From CAMPKL01 sp963817465 (lineage in GTDB: Bacteria; Acidobacteriota; Terriglobia; Bryobacterales; UBA6623): 64,000 nucleotides of DNA. Of this stretch, positions 45,617 through 54,592 are shown piece after piece. A program made the position numbers and the translations under genes. The stretch spans positions 434,001-498,000 of the forward strand of contig CAWFOP010000007.1 of assembly GCA_963817465.1 (NCBI GenBank). The letters run 5' to 3'. The notes under the pieces were generated by a model. The model saw nothing but the letters and a program-made list of their open reading frames with translations, was not told where the DNA came from and made no database searches. Numbering within the stretch: position 1 is the stretch's first letter; the number at the start of each line of letters is the position of its first letter.

Positions 45617-45855
45617 CACTCGTCTCCTTCGAGCTAATCCCCTTTCGATGCGGCGGCGGGATCGCGTCCGGCGCCGCATCGCCTGGCCCGCACGTCGAGG
45701 GCCGCCGCGGCCGCGGGCCGCAGTTCTTCCCGATTCGATTGAAAAAAATAGACTTACCGTCCGCACCTTGCGTGCGTCCCATCCCTTCGAGATCGGCGTC
45801 CGATCTCATCGACGGGAAGGTTCCGTCCCACGACCGAGATAGAATTGAGGTTCGC

Positions 45856-46845
45856 GTGCCAGTCGACGTACAAGCCATCAATCAACGAGTCGAGCAGGAA
45901 ACGGCCTTGCTCGGCCGCATCCGGGAGGAAATAGGACGAGTCATCGTTGGGCAGCACGAACTCATCGACCGCCTGATTCTGGCCCTGCTCTGCAACCAGC
46001 ACGTCTTGATCGAGGGCGTGCCGGGGTTGGCCAAGACGCTGTCGGTGACGACGCTGGCCAAGAGCATCCAGGCCACGTTTCAGCGCTTGCAGTTCACGCC
46101 GGACCTGCTGCCGGCCGACCTGATCGGCACGCTGATCTACAACCCCAAGGACGGCAATTTCACGACGAAGAAGGGGCCGATCTTCGCCAACATCGTGCTG
46201 GCCGACGAGATCAACCGCGCCCCAGCGAAGGTTCAGAGCGCTCTGCTCGAAGCGATGCAAGAGCGCCAGGTCACCATCGGCGACTCGACATTTCCGCTGC
46301 CAGACCCGTTCATGGTGCTGGCCACCCAGAACCCCATCGAGCAGGAGGGCACCTATCCCCTGCCTGAAGCGCAGGTCGACCGCTTCATGCTCAAGCTCAA
46401 GGTGCAATATCCGACCCGCGAGCAAGAGCTCGAGATTCTGCGCCGCATGGCCAAGTCGAGCCCCGCGCTCGGGGTGGAAGCGTTGATCTCGCCGCAGGAC
46501 GTCGTGCGCCTGCGGCAGCTCACCGACGACATCTACATCGATCCCAAGGTCGAGGAATACATCGTCAATCTGGTGGAAGCCAGCCGCCGGCCCGACGCCT
46601 TCAAGCTCGACCTGGGCGGCTTGATTCGGTACGGCGCTTCGCCCCGCGCGACGATCTTTCTCGCCATGGCCGCCAAGGCGCACGCGCTGCTCGCCGGCCG
46701 CGGCTACGCGACGCCCCAAGACGTCAAAACCATCGCCTGGGACGTACTGCGGCACCGCATCATCGTCACCTACGAGGCAGAGGCCGAAGAGAAGACGCCC
46801 GAGCACCTGATCAAAGCCATCCTCGACGCCGTCGAAGTGCCATGA
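45856..46845 (+). CDS. MoxR-family AAA+ ATPase
   Basis: GTG 45856 with TTGAGG five bases upstream gives 329 residues; the longer open frame upstream has no family match. Walker A is GVPGLAKT, Walker B is VLADEINRAPAKVQSALLEAMQE, and sensor 1 is VLATQNPIEQEGTYPLPEAQVDRF, all in the MoxR form. MoxR ATPases act as chaperones with VWA-domain proteins in the cytoplasm. It opens the moxR-bat operon, and its stop overlaps the next start (ATGA). Confidence 0.95.
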   Translation: MPVDVQAINQRVEQETALLGRIREEIGRVIVGQHELIDRLILALLCNQHVLIEGVPGLAKTLSVTTLAKSIQATFQRLQFTPDLLPADLIGTLIYNPKDGNFTTKKGPIFANIVLADEINRAPAKVQSALLEAMQERQVTIGDSTFPLPDPFMVLATQNPIEQEGTYPLPEAQVDRFMLKLKVQYPTREQELEILRRMAKSSPALGVEALISPQDVVRLRQLTDDIYIDPKVEEYIVNLVEASRRPDAFKLDLGGLIRYGASPRATIFLAMAAKAHALLAGRGYATPQDVKTIAWDVLRHRIIVTYEAEAEEKTPEHLIKAILDAVEVP

Positions 46846-47717
46846 TCCCCAAGGATCTCGCCCGCAAGATTCGCCTGATCCAGATCCACACGCGCCGCGC
46901 GGTCAACGATCTGCTGGCCGGCGAGTACCACAGCGTCTTCAAGGGGCGCGGCATGGAGTTCGACGAGGTGCGCGAGTATGCGCCCGGCGACGAGATCCGC
47001 TCGATCGATTGGAACGTCACCGCGCGCATGGGCCGCCCCTTCGTGAAGCGATACGTGGAAGAGCGCGAATTGACCGTGCTGTTCGTGGTCGATCTTTCGG
47101 CCTCGGGGGCTTTCGGGAGCCGTACCCAGACTAAGAACGAAGTCGCCGCCGAGCTGTGCGCGCTGCTGGCCTTCTCCGCCATTCGCAACAACGACAAGGT
47201 CGGCCTGGTCGTGTTCACCGACCGCATCGAACGCTTCATTCCGCCAAAGAAGGGCCAGTCGCACGTGCTTCGGCTCATTCGTGAGCTGCTGTCGTTCAAG
47301 CCGACGGGCCGCGGTACGAACATCGCGCAAGCGCTCGACTACCTGGGACGCATCGCCCAGCGCAAAGCGATCGTCTTCCTCGTGTCGGACTTTCTGGACG
47401 AAAACTACGACCGCCCGTTGCGGGTCCTCGCCCACCGCCATGATCTGGTCGCCGTGTCGGTCGACGACCCCCGTGAAAAGTCTCTGCCGGACGTCGGCCT
47501 GATCGAGCTGGAAGACAACGAGACCGGCGAGCGCGTGATCGTCGATACCAGCAGCCGTGACGTGCGTACGCGCTTCGCGGCGCAGGCGCGCCGCCGCGCG
47601 GCCGAACGCACCGAGATGTTCCGTTCCACGGCGGTGGACGAGATTCACGTCACCGCCGGGCAAGACTATGTGCGCGACCTGATGCTGTTTTTCCGCAAGC
47701 GTGAGAGCCGCCTATGA
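46842..47717 (+). CDS. DUF58 domain protein
   Basis: The protein has 291 residues with the DUF58 signature GRGMEFDEVREYAPGDEIRSIDWNVTARMGRPFVKRYVEERELTVLFVVDLSASGAFGS. The last part is a VWA-like metal site (DLSAS). A strand/helix core includes KIVFLVSDFLDENY-like sequence. No transmembrane segment is present. It lies in the standard position after MoxR in bat operons and starts within the MoxR stop; its own stop overlaps the next start. Confidence 0.94.
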   Translation: MIPKDLARKIRLIQIHTRRAVNDLLAGEYHSVFKGRGMEFDEVREYAPGDEIRSIDWNVTARMGRPFVKRYVEERELTVLFVVDLSASGAFGSRTQTKNEVAAELCALLAFSAIRNNDKVGLVVFTDRIERFIPPKKGQSHVLRLIRELLSFKPTGRGTNIAQALDYLGRIAQRKAIVFLVSDFLDENYDRPLRVLAHRHDLVAVSVDDPREKSLPDVGLIELEDNETGERVIVDTSSRDVRTRFAAQARRRAAERTEMFRSTAVDEIHVTAGQDYVRDLMLFFRKRESRL

Positions 47718-48712
47718 GAGCGCTGCTCGCAACGCTGCTGCTGCTGGCGGGTTGCGCGGCCCAGAAGCCGCAGGCCCCCGCGCCGGACGTCTCGAAGGAG
47801 TATCGCGACGGCGATGTCGTGGTGCGGCTGGTCATTCCGCACACCACGATCAAGGCCGCCGACAGCGTCGACGTGCGCCTCGAGGCGGAGGCCCCTGAGA
47901 ACCGGCAACTGCGCTTCCCGACCCTCGAAGGTCAGCTCGACGACTTCTTGCTCTCGTCGAGCGAGCTGAGCCCGGCCCGCCTCGGCGGCGAGGGACGCGT
48001 CGAAATCGACGCGTCCTACCAGCTCGATCCGCTCAAGACGGGCGAGCTGAGCGTCCCCGCCCTCGCGATTAGTCACTGGGGCCCCGGGCAAACCGAGCAG
48101 GACGCCGCCAAGATCGAAACCGAGCCGGTCAAGATCACCGTGCAGTCCCTGTTCAACGAGGACGAAAAGGCCGAGCTGCGCGACATCGCCGAGCCGGAGT
48201 CGATGCCGATTCCGACCTGGTGGTGGGTCGTCGCCGCCGGCTCGCTGCTGGCCGTCATCGGGCTGGCCTACTGGCTGTGGCGCCGCCGCAATCTCAAGCC
48301 GGCGATTCCCGAGCCCGTCACGCCGCCGAACCAGATCGCCATGGCGGAAATCGACGCCCTGCTCGCCGAAAACCTGATCGAAGGCGGTCAATACAAGCTG
48401 TACTTCCTCAAGCTCTCCGAAATCCTGCGGCGCTACATCGAAGCGCGCTTCGGGCTGCGTGCGCCGGAACGCACGACCGAGGAGTTTCTCCAGGAATTGC
48501 GGCCCACGCGGAGCTTTTCGGCGGAGCAGAAGTCGCTGCTGCGAGACTTTCTCACGCACGCCGATCTGGTGAAATTCGCCGAGTATCAGCCGACGCGCGA
48601 GAGCGGCGACGAGGCCGCCGCGATCTGCCGCCGCTTCGTCCGTGAGACCGCTCCCGCGCCGCCGGCGATCCAAACCGACACCAAGCCTGACCAACATGCG
48701 TCCATACAATAG
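47714..48712 (+). CDS. BatD/DUF4381-like lipoprotein of the bat operon
   Basis: The protein has 332 residues. The N-terminus LLLLAGC is a lipobox, so it is probably a lipoprotein anchored by the acylated cysteine. A beta domain follows (DGDVVVRLVIPHTTIKAADSVDVRLEAEA), then one transmembrane helix (WWWVVAAGSLLAVIGLAYWLW) and a cytoplasmic helical domain resembling the C-terminus of DUF4381/BatD proteins (LYFLKLSEILRRYIEARFGLRAPERTTEEFLQEL). A lipobox together with an internal helix is unusual; the N-terminal segment could instead be an uncleaved anchor. It begins within the DUF58 stop. Confidence 0.75.
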   Translation: MRALLATLLLLAGCAAQKPQAPAPDVSKEYRDGDVVVRLVIPHTTIKAADSVDVRLEAEAPENRQLRFPTLEGQLDDFLLSSSELSPARLGGEGRVEIDASYQLDPLKTGELSVPALAISHWGPGQTEQDAAKIETEPVKITVQSLFNEDEKAELRDIAEPESMPIPTWWWVVAAGSLLAVIGLAYWLWRRRNLKPAIPEPVTPPNQIAMAEIDALLAENLIEGGQYKLYFLKLSEILRRYIEARFGLRAPERTTEEFLQELRPTRSFSAEQKSLLRDFLTHADLVKFAEYQPTRESGDEAAAICRRFVRETAPAPPAIQTDTKPDQHASIQ

Positions 48713-48727
48713 AAACTAGGCCTACGG

Positions 48728-49771
48728 ATGCGCTTTGCATCGCCTTGGATGTTCCTTCTGCTGCCGCTGATTCCAGCGGCGCTTTACTGGGCCGTACGGC
48801 GCAATCGCCGCGCGGCGGCGCCTTTCCCTGCCTCGAAACCGCTGCGCCTGGCCGGCGGCTCCTGGCGCACGGCGCTCGCTCCGGTCCCATGGGTGCTGCG
48901 CGGCGGGGCCCTGACGCTACTGGTGATCGTGCTCGCACGCCCGCAGATGGGCAGCGAACGCATCCGCGACCTCAGCCGCGGCATCGCCATCGAGATGGTG
49001 GTCGACCGCTCGTCGAGCATGGGAGCGGAAATGCGCTACCGCAGCCGCAACGTGACCCGGCTCGAGGCCGTCAAGCGGGTCTTCGCGGATTTTGTCGACG
49101 GCTCGGGCGATTTGCCCGGCCGACCCAACGACCTGCTCGGGATGATCACCTTCGCACGTTACCCCGACACCGTTTGCCCGCTCACGCTGTCGCATGAGAC
49201 GCTCACCGGCCTGATCGGCGACGTCAACCTGGTGCAGGAGCGCAGCGAAGACGGCACCGCCATCGGCGACGCCGTCACGCTCGCGGCCGCCCGTCTGCGC
49301 ACCGCTGAGGAAGCGCTGCAGCGCAGGACCGGCGAGCAGCAAGAGTACGAGATCAAAAGCAAGATCATCATCCTGCTCACCGACGGCGAGAACAACGCCG
49401 GCCAACGCAGCGTCGAGCAGGCCGCCAAGCTCGCCGCCGAGTGGGGCATCAAGGTCTACGCCATCGGCGTCGGGCAAGACCGCAATATCTCGACCGCCTT
49501 CGGCGTCGTGACGATTCCGAAAACTCCGGGCGTGGACGACGAATCGCTGCGCAACCTCGCCAAGAGCACCGGCGGCATTTATCGCTTGGCGACCGACGCC
49601 ACCTCGCTGATCGAGATCTACAAGGAAATCGACGAGCTCGAGAAGAGCGAGATCCAAGCCGTCCGGTATTTGGACTACCAGGAGTTGTTCGCGCCGTTCG
49701 CCCTCACCGGTTTGCTGCTGATCGCCGCGGAGTCGCTGTTGAGCGGCACCGTGCTCAGGAGGACGCCGTGA
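48728..49771 (+). CDS. batA: BatA-like VWA-domain membrane protein
   Basis: The protein has 347 residues. Two N-terminal helices (PWMFLLLPLIPAALYWAV and LRGGALTLLVIVLARP) precede a VWA domain with an intact MIDAS: D93 in DRSSSMG, later threonine and LTDGENNAG. The C-terminal helix is FAPFALTGLLLIAAESLL. BatA proteins were defined in the Bacteroides aerotolerance operon and are thought to form an envelope complex with BatB-E. Its stop overlaps the BatB start as GTGA. Confidence 0.92.
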   Translation: MRFASPWMFLLLPLIPAALYWAVRRNRRAAAPFPASKPLRLAGGSWRTALAPVPWVLRGGALTLLVIVLARPQMGSERIRDLSRGIAIEMVVDRSSSMGAEMRYRSRNVTRLEAVKRVFADFVDGSGDLPGRPNDLLGMITFARYPDTVCPLTLSHETLTGLIGDVNLVQERSEDGTAIGDAVTLAAARLRTAEEALQRRTGEQQEYEIKSKIIILLTDGENNAGQRSVEQAAKLAAEWGIKVYAIGVGQDRNISTAFGVVTIPKTPGVDDESLRNLAKSTGGIYRLATDATSLIEIYKEIDELEKSEIQAVRYLDYQELFAPFALTGLLLIAAESLLSGTVLRRTP

Positions 49772-51930
49772 GCGACTTCCGCTTCTACGACGTCCGTATG
49801 CTGCACTTGCTGTGGCTGGCGCCGCTGTTAGCGTTCGTCGCCTGGCGCGCCTTCCGCAAGCGTAAAGAAGCGCTGCGCCGTTTCGCCGCGCATCCGTTGA
49901 TCACCGCCGCGGCGGGCGAGGCGGCCGGTCGGCGGCGGTTTTGGAAGTCGGCGATGACGCTCGCCGCCGTGGCGTTGTTGGCCATCGCGATTGCACGGCC
50001 GGCCTGGAACCGCATCCCGCAACAGGTCACGCAGCGCGGCCGCGACGTCGTCTTTATTCTCGACGTATCGCGCAGCATGCTCGCCGAGGACCTGCGCCCC
50101 AATCGCCTGGAGCGCGCCAAACTGGCCGTGCAAGACGCCGTGTCGCGCCTCAGCGGCGACCGCGTCGCGCTGATCGCCTTCGCCGGCGTGGCGTCGGTCA
50201 AGGTTCCGCTCACGATCGACTACGGCTTCTTCCGCATGGCTCTCGAGGACCTCGAACCCGACAGCGTACCGCGCGGCGGAACGATGATCGGCGATGCCAT
50301 CCGCAAAGCCGTCCACGCGGTCTTCGACGACAAGCCCAGCAAATACCGCGACATCATCCTCATCACCGACGGCGAGGATCACGACAGCTTTCCGGAGGAC
50401 GCCGCGAAGGAAGCCGGCGCGAAGGGCATTCGCCTCATCGCGATCGGCCTGGGCGACGAAAACGTGGGGCGCCGCATTCCGTATACGAACCAGCGCGGCG
50501 ACCGCACATTCTTGCAGTACAAGGGGCAAGAGGTGTGGTCGCGCCTCGACGCCAAAACCCTGCGCCGGATGGCCGCCGCGACGCCGGGCGGGCGTTACCT
50601 CAACGTCGCCACCGGCGCCATCGACTTTGGAGACATTTACGCGCGGCTGGTCGCCTCAGCCGACCGCCGCGACGTCGAAACCAGAACGATCGAGCGGTAT
50701 GAGGAAAAATTTCAAATCTTCGCGGGCCTGGCCTTTCTGCTGCTGTTGGGCGAGCTGTTGATCAAAGAATTCAAGCCGCGCTCGGAAGCCGTCTCGGAAG
50801 CCGTCGCCGCGCAGCCAAAAGCGAAGACCGCCGCACGCGCCGCGGCGGTCCTGTTCGCAGTGATTGCGCTCGCGTCGGCGCAGTCGCTTCAAGGGGCGTC
50901 GGCGCGCTCGTTGGTCTCGGAGGGCAATCACTCCTACGAGTCAGCCAAATACGACGATGCGCTCAACGCCTACCGCGAAGCCGCGACAAAGGATCCCGAA
51001 ACGCCGACGGCGCGTTTCAACGAAGGCGCGGCGCTTTATCGTCAAGAACACTACGACGAAGCCGTCACCGCCTATCTCGACGCGGCGCAGCTCGCTCGTG
51101 AATCCGAGAACGAAAACCTCGAAGCGCGCAGCCGCTTCAACGCCGGCAACGCCTTCTTTCAGCAGAGCGGCGCCTACGCGAAGAGCAATCCGCAGGAAGC
51201 TCTCGATGCATTGCGCAAGAGCTCGGGCGCTTACAAGCAGGCCCTCGAGCTCGACCCCAATCTGACGGCCGCCGCAGAAAATCTCGAGCTGGCTCGCCGC
51301 ACGATGGGGGAGATTCTCGAACGTATGCGCAAGCAACCCCAGCAGAACTCGCAGAACGGCGACCAGTCGAAGGATTTGTCCAAGAAGCTGCAAGACCAAA
51401 TTCAAAAGCAGCAGCAGCTCAATCAAGATCGCGAGCAAGCCAAGCAGCAACAAAACAGCCAATCTCAACCGCAGCAGCAACAACAGCGTCAACAGCTAGC
51501 CAACCGACAAGACGAGTTGCAGAAGCAGTCCGAGCAGATGTCGCAGGAGGCGCAGCAACAGCAAACGCCGCAAGCCGCGCAGGCCAAGCAGCATCTCGAC
51601 CAGGCGTCCCAGAAGCAAAAGCAAGCCGCCGAGCAGTTACGGCAAAACCAGCTCGACCCGGCCCAGGATTCGCAAGAGCAGGCGTCTCAGAACCTACAGA
51701 AAGCGCTCGACGCTCTGCGCGGCGAAGGCAAGCAAGGCGACGAAAAGCAGCAAAACGCGCAGCAGCAGCAGCGGCCCTCGCAACAGCAACAACAACAGCA
51801 AGCCCAGCAGACGCCGCTGCAAACGCTGCAGCTCACGCCGCAAGACATACTCAACGAAGAACAGGCCAGCCGTCGCCGACGCGCTCTCGAGATGCTCGGC
51901 CAGCGGCCTACGGTGGAGAAAGACTGGTAG
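49768..51930 (+). CDS. BatB-BatC fusion: VWA protein joined to TPR and Gln-rich tail
   Basis: GTG 49768, with AGGAGG five bases upstream, gives 720 residues. The first ~340 form BatB: two helices, a VWA domain with MIDAS D99 in DVSRSM, LITDGEDHDSF, and a helix at about 316-332. A further hydrophobic segment (about 355-372, ending ASAQS) looks like the former signal peptide of a separate BatC. It is followed by three TPR-like repeats (about 375-510), for example SEGNHSYESAKYDDALNAYREAATKDPETPTARFNEG. The last ~170 residues before the end are Gln-rich low complexity (about 522-690). BatB and BatC are separate genes in the classical operon, so a fusion is inferred. The end shares its last base with the BatD start. 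Confidence 0.88.
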   Translation: MSDFRFYDVRMLHLLWLAPLLAFVAWRAFRKRKEALRRFAAHPLITAAAGEAAGRRRFWKSAMTLAAVALLAIAIARPAWNRIPQQVTQRGRDVVFILDVSRSMLAEDLRPNRLERAKLAVQDAVSRLSGDRVALIAFAGVASVKVPLTIDYGFFRMALEDLEPDSVPRGGTMIGDAIRKAVHAVFDDKPSKYRDIILITDGEDHDSFPEDAAKEAGAKGIRLIAIGLGDENVGRRIPYTNQRGDRTFLQYKGQEVWSRLDAKTLRRMAAATPGGRYLNVATGAIDFGDIYARLVASADRRDVETRTIERYEEKFQIFAGLAFLLLLGELLIKEFKPRSEAVSEAVAAQPKAKTAARAAAVLFAVIALASAQSLQGASARSLVSEGNHSYESAKYDDALNAYREAATKDPETPTARFNEGAALYRQEHYDEAVTAYLDAAQLARESENENLEARSRFNAGNAFFQQSGAYAKSNPQEALDALRKSSGAYKQALELDPNLTAAAENLELARRTMGEILERMRKQPQQNSQNGDQSKDLSKKLQDQIQKQQQLNQDREQAKQQQNSQSQPQQQQQRQQLANRQDELQKQSEQMSQEAQQQQTPQAAQAKQHLDQASQKQKQAAEQLRQNQLDPAQDSQEQASQNLQKALDALRGEGKQGDEKQQNAQQQQRPSQQQQQQQAQQTPLQTLQLTPQDILNEEQASRRRRALEMLGQRPTVEKDW
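51331..51830 (+). repeat. CAG/CAA-rich tract coding a Gln-rich region
   Basis: Runs of CAG and CAA codons, such as five or more Gln in a row near 51473 and 51785, give imprecise triplet repeats. They keep the reading frame open on both sides. Such tracts can slip in length without shifting frame. Confidence 0.7.
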
Positions 51931-53754
51931 TGCGTCGTTTGGCTATCTGCAGTCTTATAGGCCTCGTCGCCGCCGTCGCTCTCGCTCAAGACCAACGCTT
52001 GAGCGTGCGGGCGGCCGTCGACAGCAAACAGGCCTACGTCGGCCAGTCCATCCTGCTGCAGATTCAGGTCGACGGCAGCGACTCGCCCAAGGCGCCCGAC
52101 ATGACCGCCCTGGACGACGACTTCCAAGTCGAATCCGCGGGCGGGGGCGCGCAAAACAGCACATCGATCACCATCATCAACGGCAAAGTCGAGCGGGTCG
52201 TCAAGCGCGGCTACTCCTTCAATTACCGCATCGTTCCCAAGCACGACGGCCATCTCAGGATTCCGTCCATCGAGATTCACGCCGACGGTCAGACCGCGCG
52301 TACGCGGCCGATTTCGCTCTCGAGCGAGCCGCCGACCGAGGTCAGCGACTTCAAGCTGCGCATGAAGCTGTCGAAGGACCGCGCCTACGTCGGCGAAGCG
52401 ATCACGCTCGAGACGACCTGGTATATCGGCCGCAACGTGGACCAGTTCGCCTTCCAGATGCCGTTGCTCGACGATCCGCATTTCGAGACCGCCGACCCGC
52501 AACTCAACGTCGATCCCAACAAGAGCCCCGACTACATCGAGCTGCGACTCGGCGACGGCCGCGTCACGGCGCGCAAAGCCAACGATTCGCTCAACGGCTG
52601 GGACTACGTGACGGTCACGTTCAAGAAGATCATCGTGCCGACCAAGCCGGGCAAGTACGAGCTGCCGGCCTCGACCGTGAGCTTTCGCGCGCTGAAGGGC
52701 GTGCGCCAGCCGCGTAGTCTGTTCGAGGACTTTTTCGGCGAGTCGATGTTCGGCCGCCGCGTCTACGAAAACCTCGTCATCCCCTCCAATCGGCCGACGC
52801 TCGCGGTGCTGCCGCTGCCCGAGAGCGGCAGGCCGGCCGACTTCAGCGGTTTGATCGGCGACTTCTCGATTGCGGCCGCCGCCGAACCGACCAAGGTCAG
52901 CGTCGGCGATCCGATCACCCTCACCCTGGATGTCTCCGGCCCCGACTACCTCGACTACGTTCGCCTGCCCGACCTGCACAAGATGGCGCGGCTCGCCTCG
53001 GACTTCAAGATCCCCGACGAGATGGGCCCCGGTGAGATTCGAAAAGGCAAGAAGGTCTTCACGCAGACGCTGCGCGCGCGGCGGCCCGGGGTCGAAGGGA
53101 TACCGCCGATCCCGTTGAACTTCTTCAACCCGGCCACCGGCCGCTACGAAGAGACCGAATCCAAAGCCATCCCGCTCGAGGTGAAAGGAACCCGCGTCGT
53201 CACGGCGGCTGACATCGAGGGGCTCGACAAGGCCGGCGAGCTGCAAGAGGCGCCGACGGAGAACCAAAGCGGCATCGCCTACAACTACGAAGACGACGGC
53301 GCGTTGCATTCACAATCGCTCGTCGCTCGCGAGTCGCCTGCGGTCGCCTTTGTGGCTGGCGCTGCTGCTCGCGCCGCCGCTGGGCTTCCTGGCGCTCTTG
53401 CTGGGCGGGCGATTCAAAGGCAAAAAGTCGGACCATCCGGATGACAGGCGGTCGGCCGAGCTGCTGGCGAGCTTGAGCGTAGCGGGCGAGAAAGGCTCCG
53501 ACGAGCTGCAGCTCGCCCTGCGAAACTACCTCGGCTTCCGGCTCGGCCTGCATCCGGCCTCGCTGACTTACGTCGACGTCGCGCCCGAGCTGCGGCGGCG
53601 CGGCGCGTCGGAAGAGACGCTCGCCAAGCTCGAGCGCGTGTTCAACAGCTTTGAAGCGAGCCGCTATGCCGGCGGCGCCGGGGCGGACCTGACGGCCGCC
53701 GAGGCAGGCCGCCTAGCCTCGGAGGCATGCGGGTCTCTCGAGGAGCTGTTCTAA
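51930..53754 (+). CDS. batD: BatD-like protein, frameshifted
   Basis: GTG 51930 overlaps the previous stop by one base and begins a signal peptide (MRRLAICSLIGLVAAVALA). The periplasmic part is a set of BatD beta domains: RLSVRAAVDSKQAYVGQSILLQIQV, then LRMKLSKDRAYVGEAITLETTWYIGRNV and VTVTFKKIIVPTKPGKYELPASTV. The frame breaks between about 53300 and 53345. Downstream it resumes as PLWLALLLAPPLGFLALLLGG, the membrane helix, followed by a cytoplasmic helical tail. Correcting one extra base gives about 607 residues, normal for BatD. Without correction the protein would end untethered to the membrane. Confidence 0.85.
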
Positions 53755-53758
53755 GGTC

Positions 53759-54559
53759 ATGAGACGGCTGCTCATCCTCGCTTCTCTGCTTGCGCTCGGC
53801 CTCGCGCAAGCCGCCGCGCTGACCCAGGCGGAAGCCAAAGCTCTATTCGCCGAAGCGAACGAGTCGTTTCAGGCCGGCAACGAAGCGGCGGCCGGGGATC
53901 CGTCGTCGGCTCATCAGCACTACCGCGGCGCCGCGCTGCGCTACGAGCGGCTCATCGACGAAGGCGGCCTCGCCAACGGGAAGCTTTACTACAACCTCGG
54001 CAACGCCTACTTCCGCATGGGCGACATCGGCCGCGCGATTCTCAACTACCGCCGCGCTCTGCGGCTGCGGCCCGGCGACGAGAACATCCGCCGCAACCTC
54101 GACTACGCGCGCAGCCAGCGGCTTGACCGTATCGAGGACTCCTCCTCCGACCAGGCGCTCCACACCCTGCTGTTTTGGCACTACGACCTCTCGCCGTCGA
54201 CTCGCTGGACTCTGTTCGCCGTCGCGTGGATCGCCGTGTGGGGGCTGGCCGCGATGCGCCTCAAGCGTCCTCGCTTCGTTTCCTCGGCGGTGCTGGCGGT
54301 CGTTGGGTTCATCGCGGTCGCGCTGGGAACGTCGGTGGCCGCAAGCTCGTTCGGCGCAACCGACAACGCCGGCGTCATAACCGAGCTGGAGACCGTGGCC
54401 CGCAAGGGCGACGCGCGAAGCTACGCCCCCGCCTTCGAGCAACCGCTGCATGCCGGCCTCGAGTTCAAGCTGCTCGAAGCGCGCCGCGACTGGCTGCACG
54501 TCGAGCTTCCCGACGGCCGCACCGCCTGGGTCGAAGCCTCCGCCGCCGAGCTGCTTTAG
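53759..54559 (+). CDS. batE: BatE-like TPR and SH3-domain membrane protein
   Basis: The protein has 266 residues with a signal peptide. A TPR pair (GKLYYNLGNAYFRMGDIGRAILNYRRALRLRPGDENIRRNLDYAR) is followed by two helices (RWTLFAVAWIAVWGLAAM and FVSSAVLAVVGFIAVALG). The C-terminal SH3-like domain ends KLLEARRDWLHVELPDGRTAWVEASAAELL. This is the BatE architecture and the operon's last gene. It starts four bases after the BatD stop and converges with the kinase gene 33 bases on. Confidence 0.92.
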   Translation: MRRLLILASLLALGLAQAAALTQAEAKALFAEANESFQAGNEAAAGDPSSAHQHYRGAALRYERLIDEGGLANGKLYYNLGNAYFRMGDIGRAILNYRRALRLRPGDENIRRNLDYARSQRLDRIEDSSSDQALHTLLFWHYDLSPSTRWTLFAVAWIAVWGLAAMRLKRPRFVSSAVLAVVGFIAVALGTSVAASSFGATDNAGVITELETVARKGDARSYAPAFEQPLHAGLEFKLLEARRDWLHVELPDGRTAWVEASAAELL

Positions 54560-54592
54560 CAGCGGCTACAGGCGCTCCAGCGGCGAAAGCTC

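Noticed and set aside
51687..53309. 540-codon open frame opposite batC/batD
   Set aside because: Antisense to well-supported bat genes, with no Shine-Dalgarno or domain.
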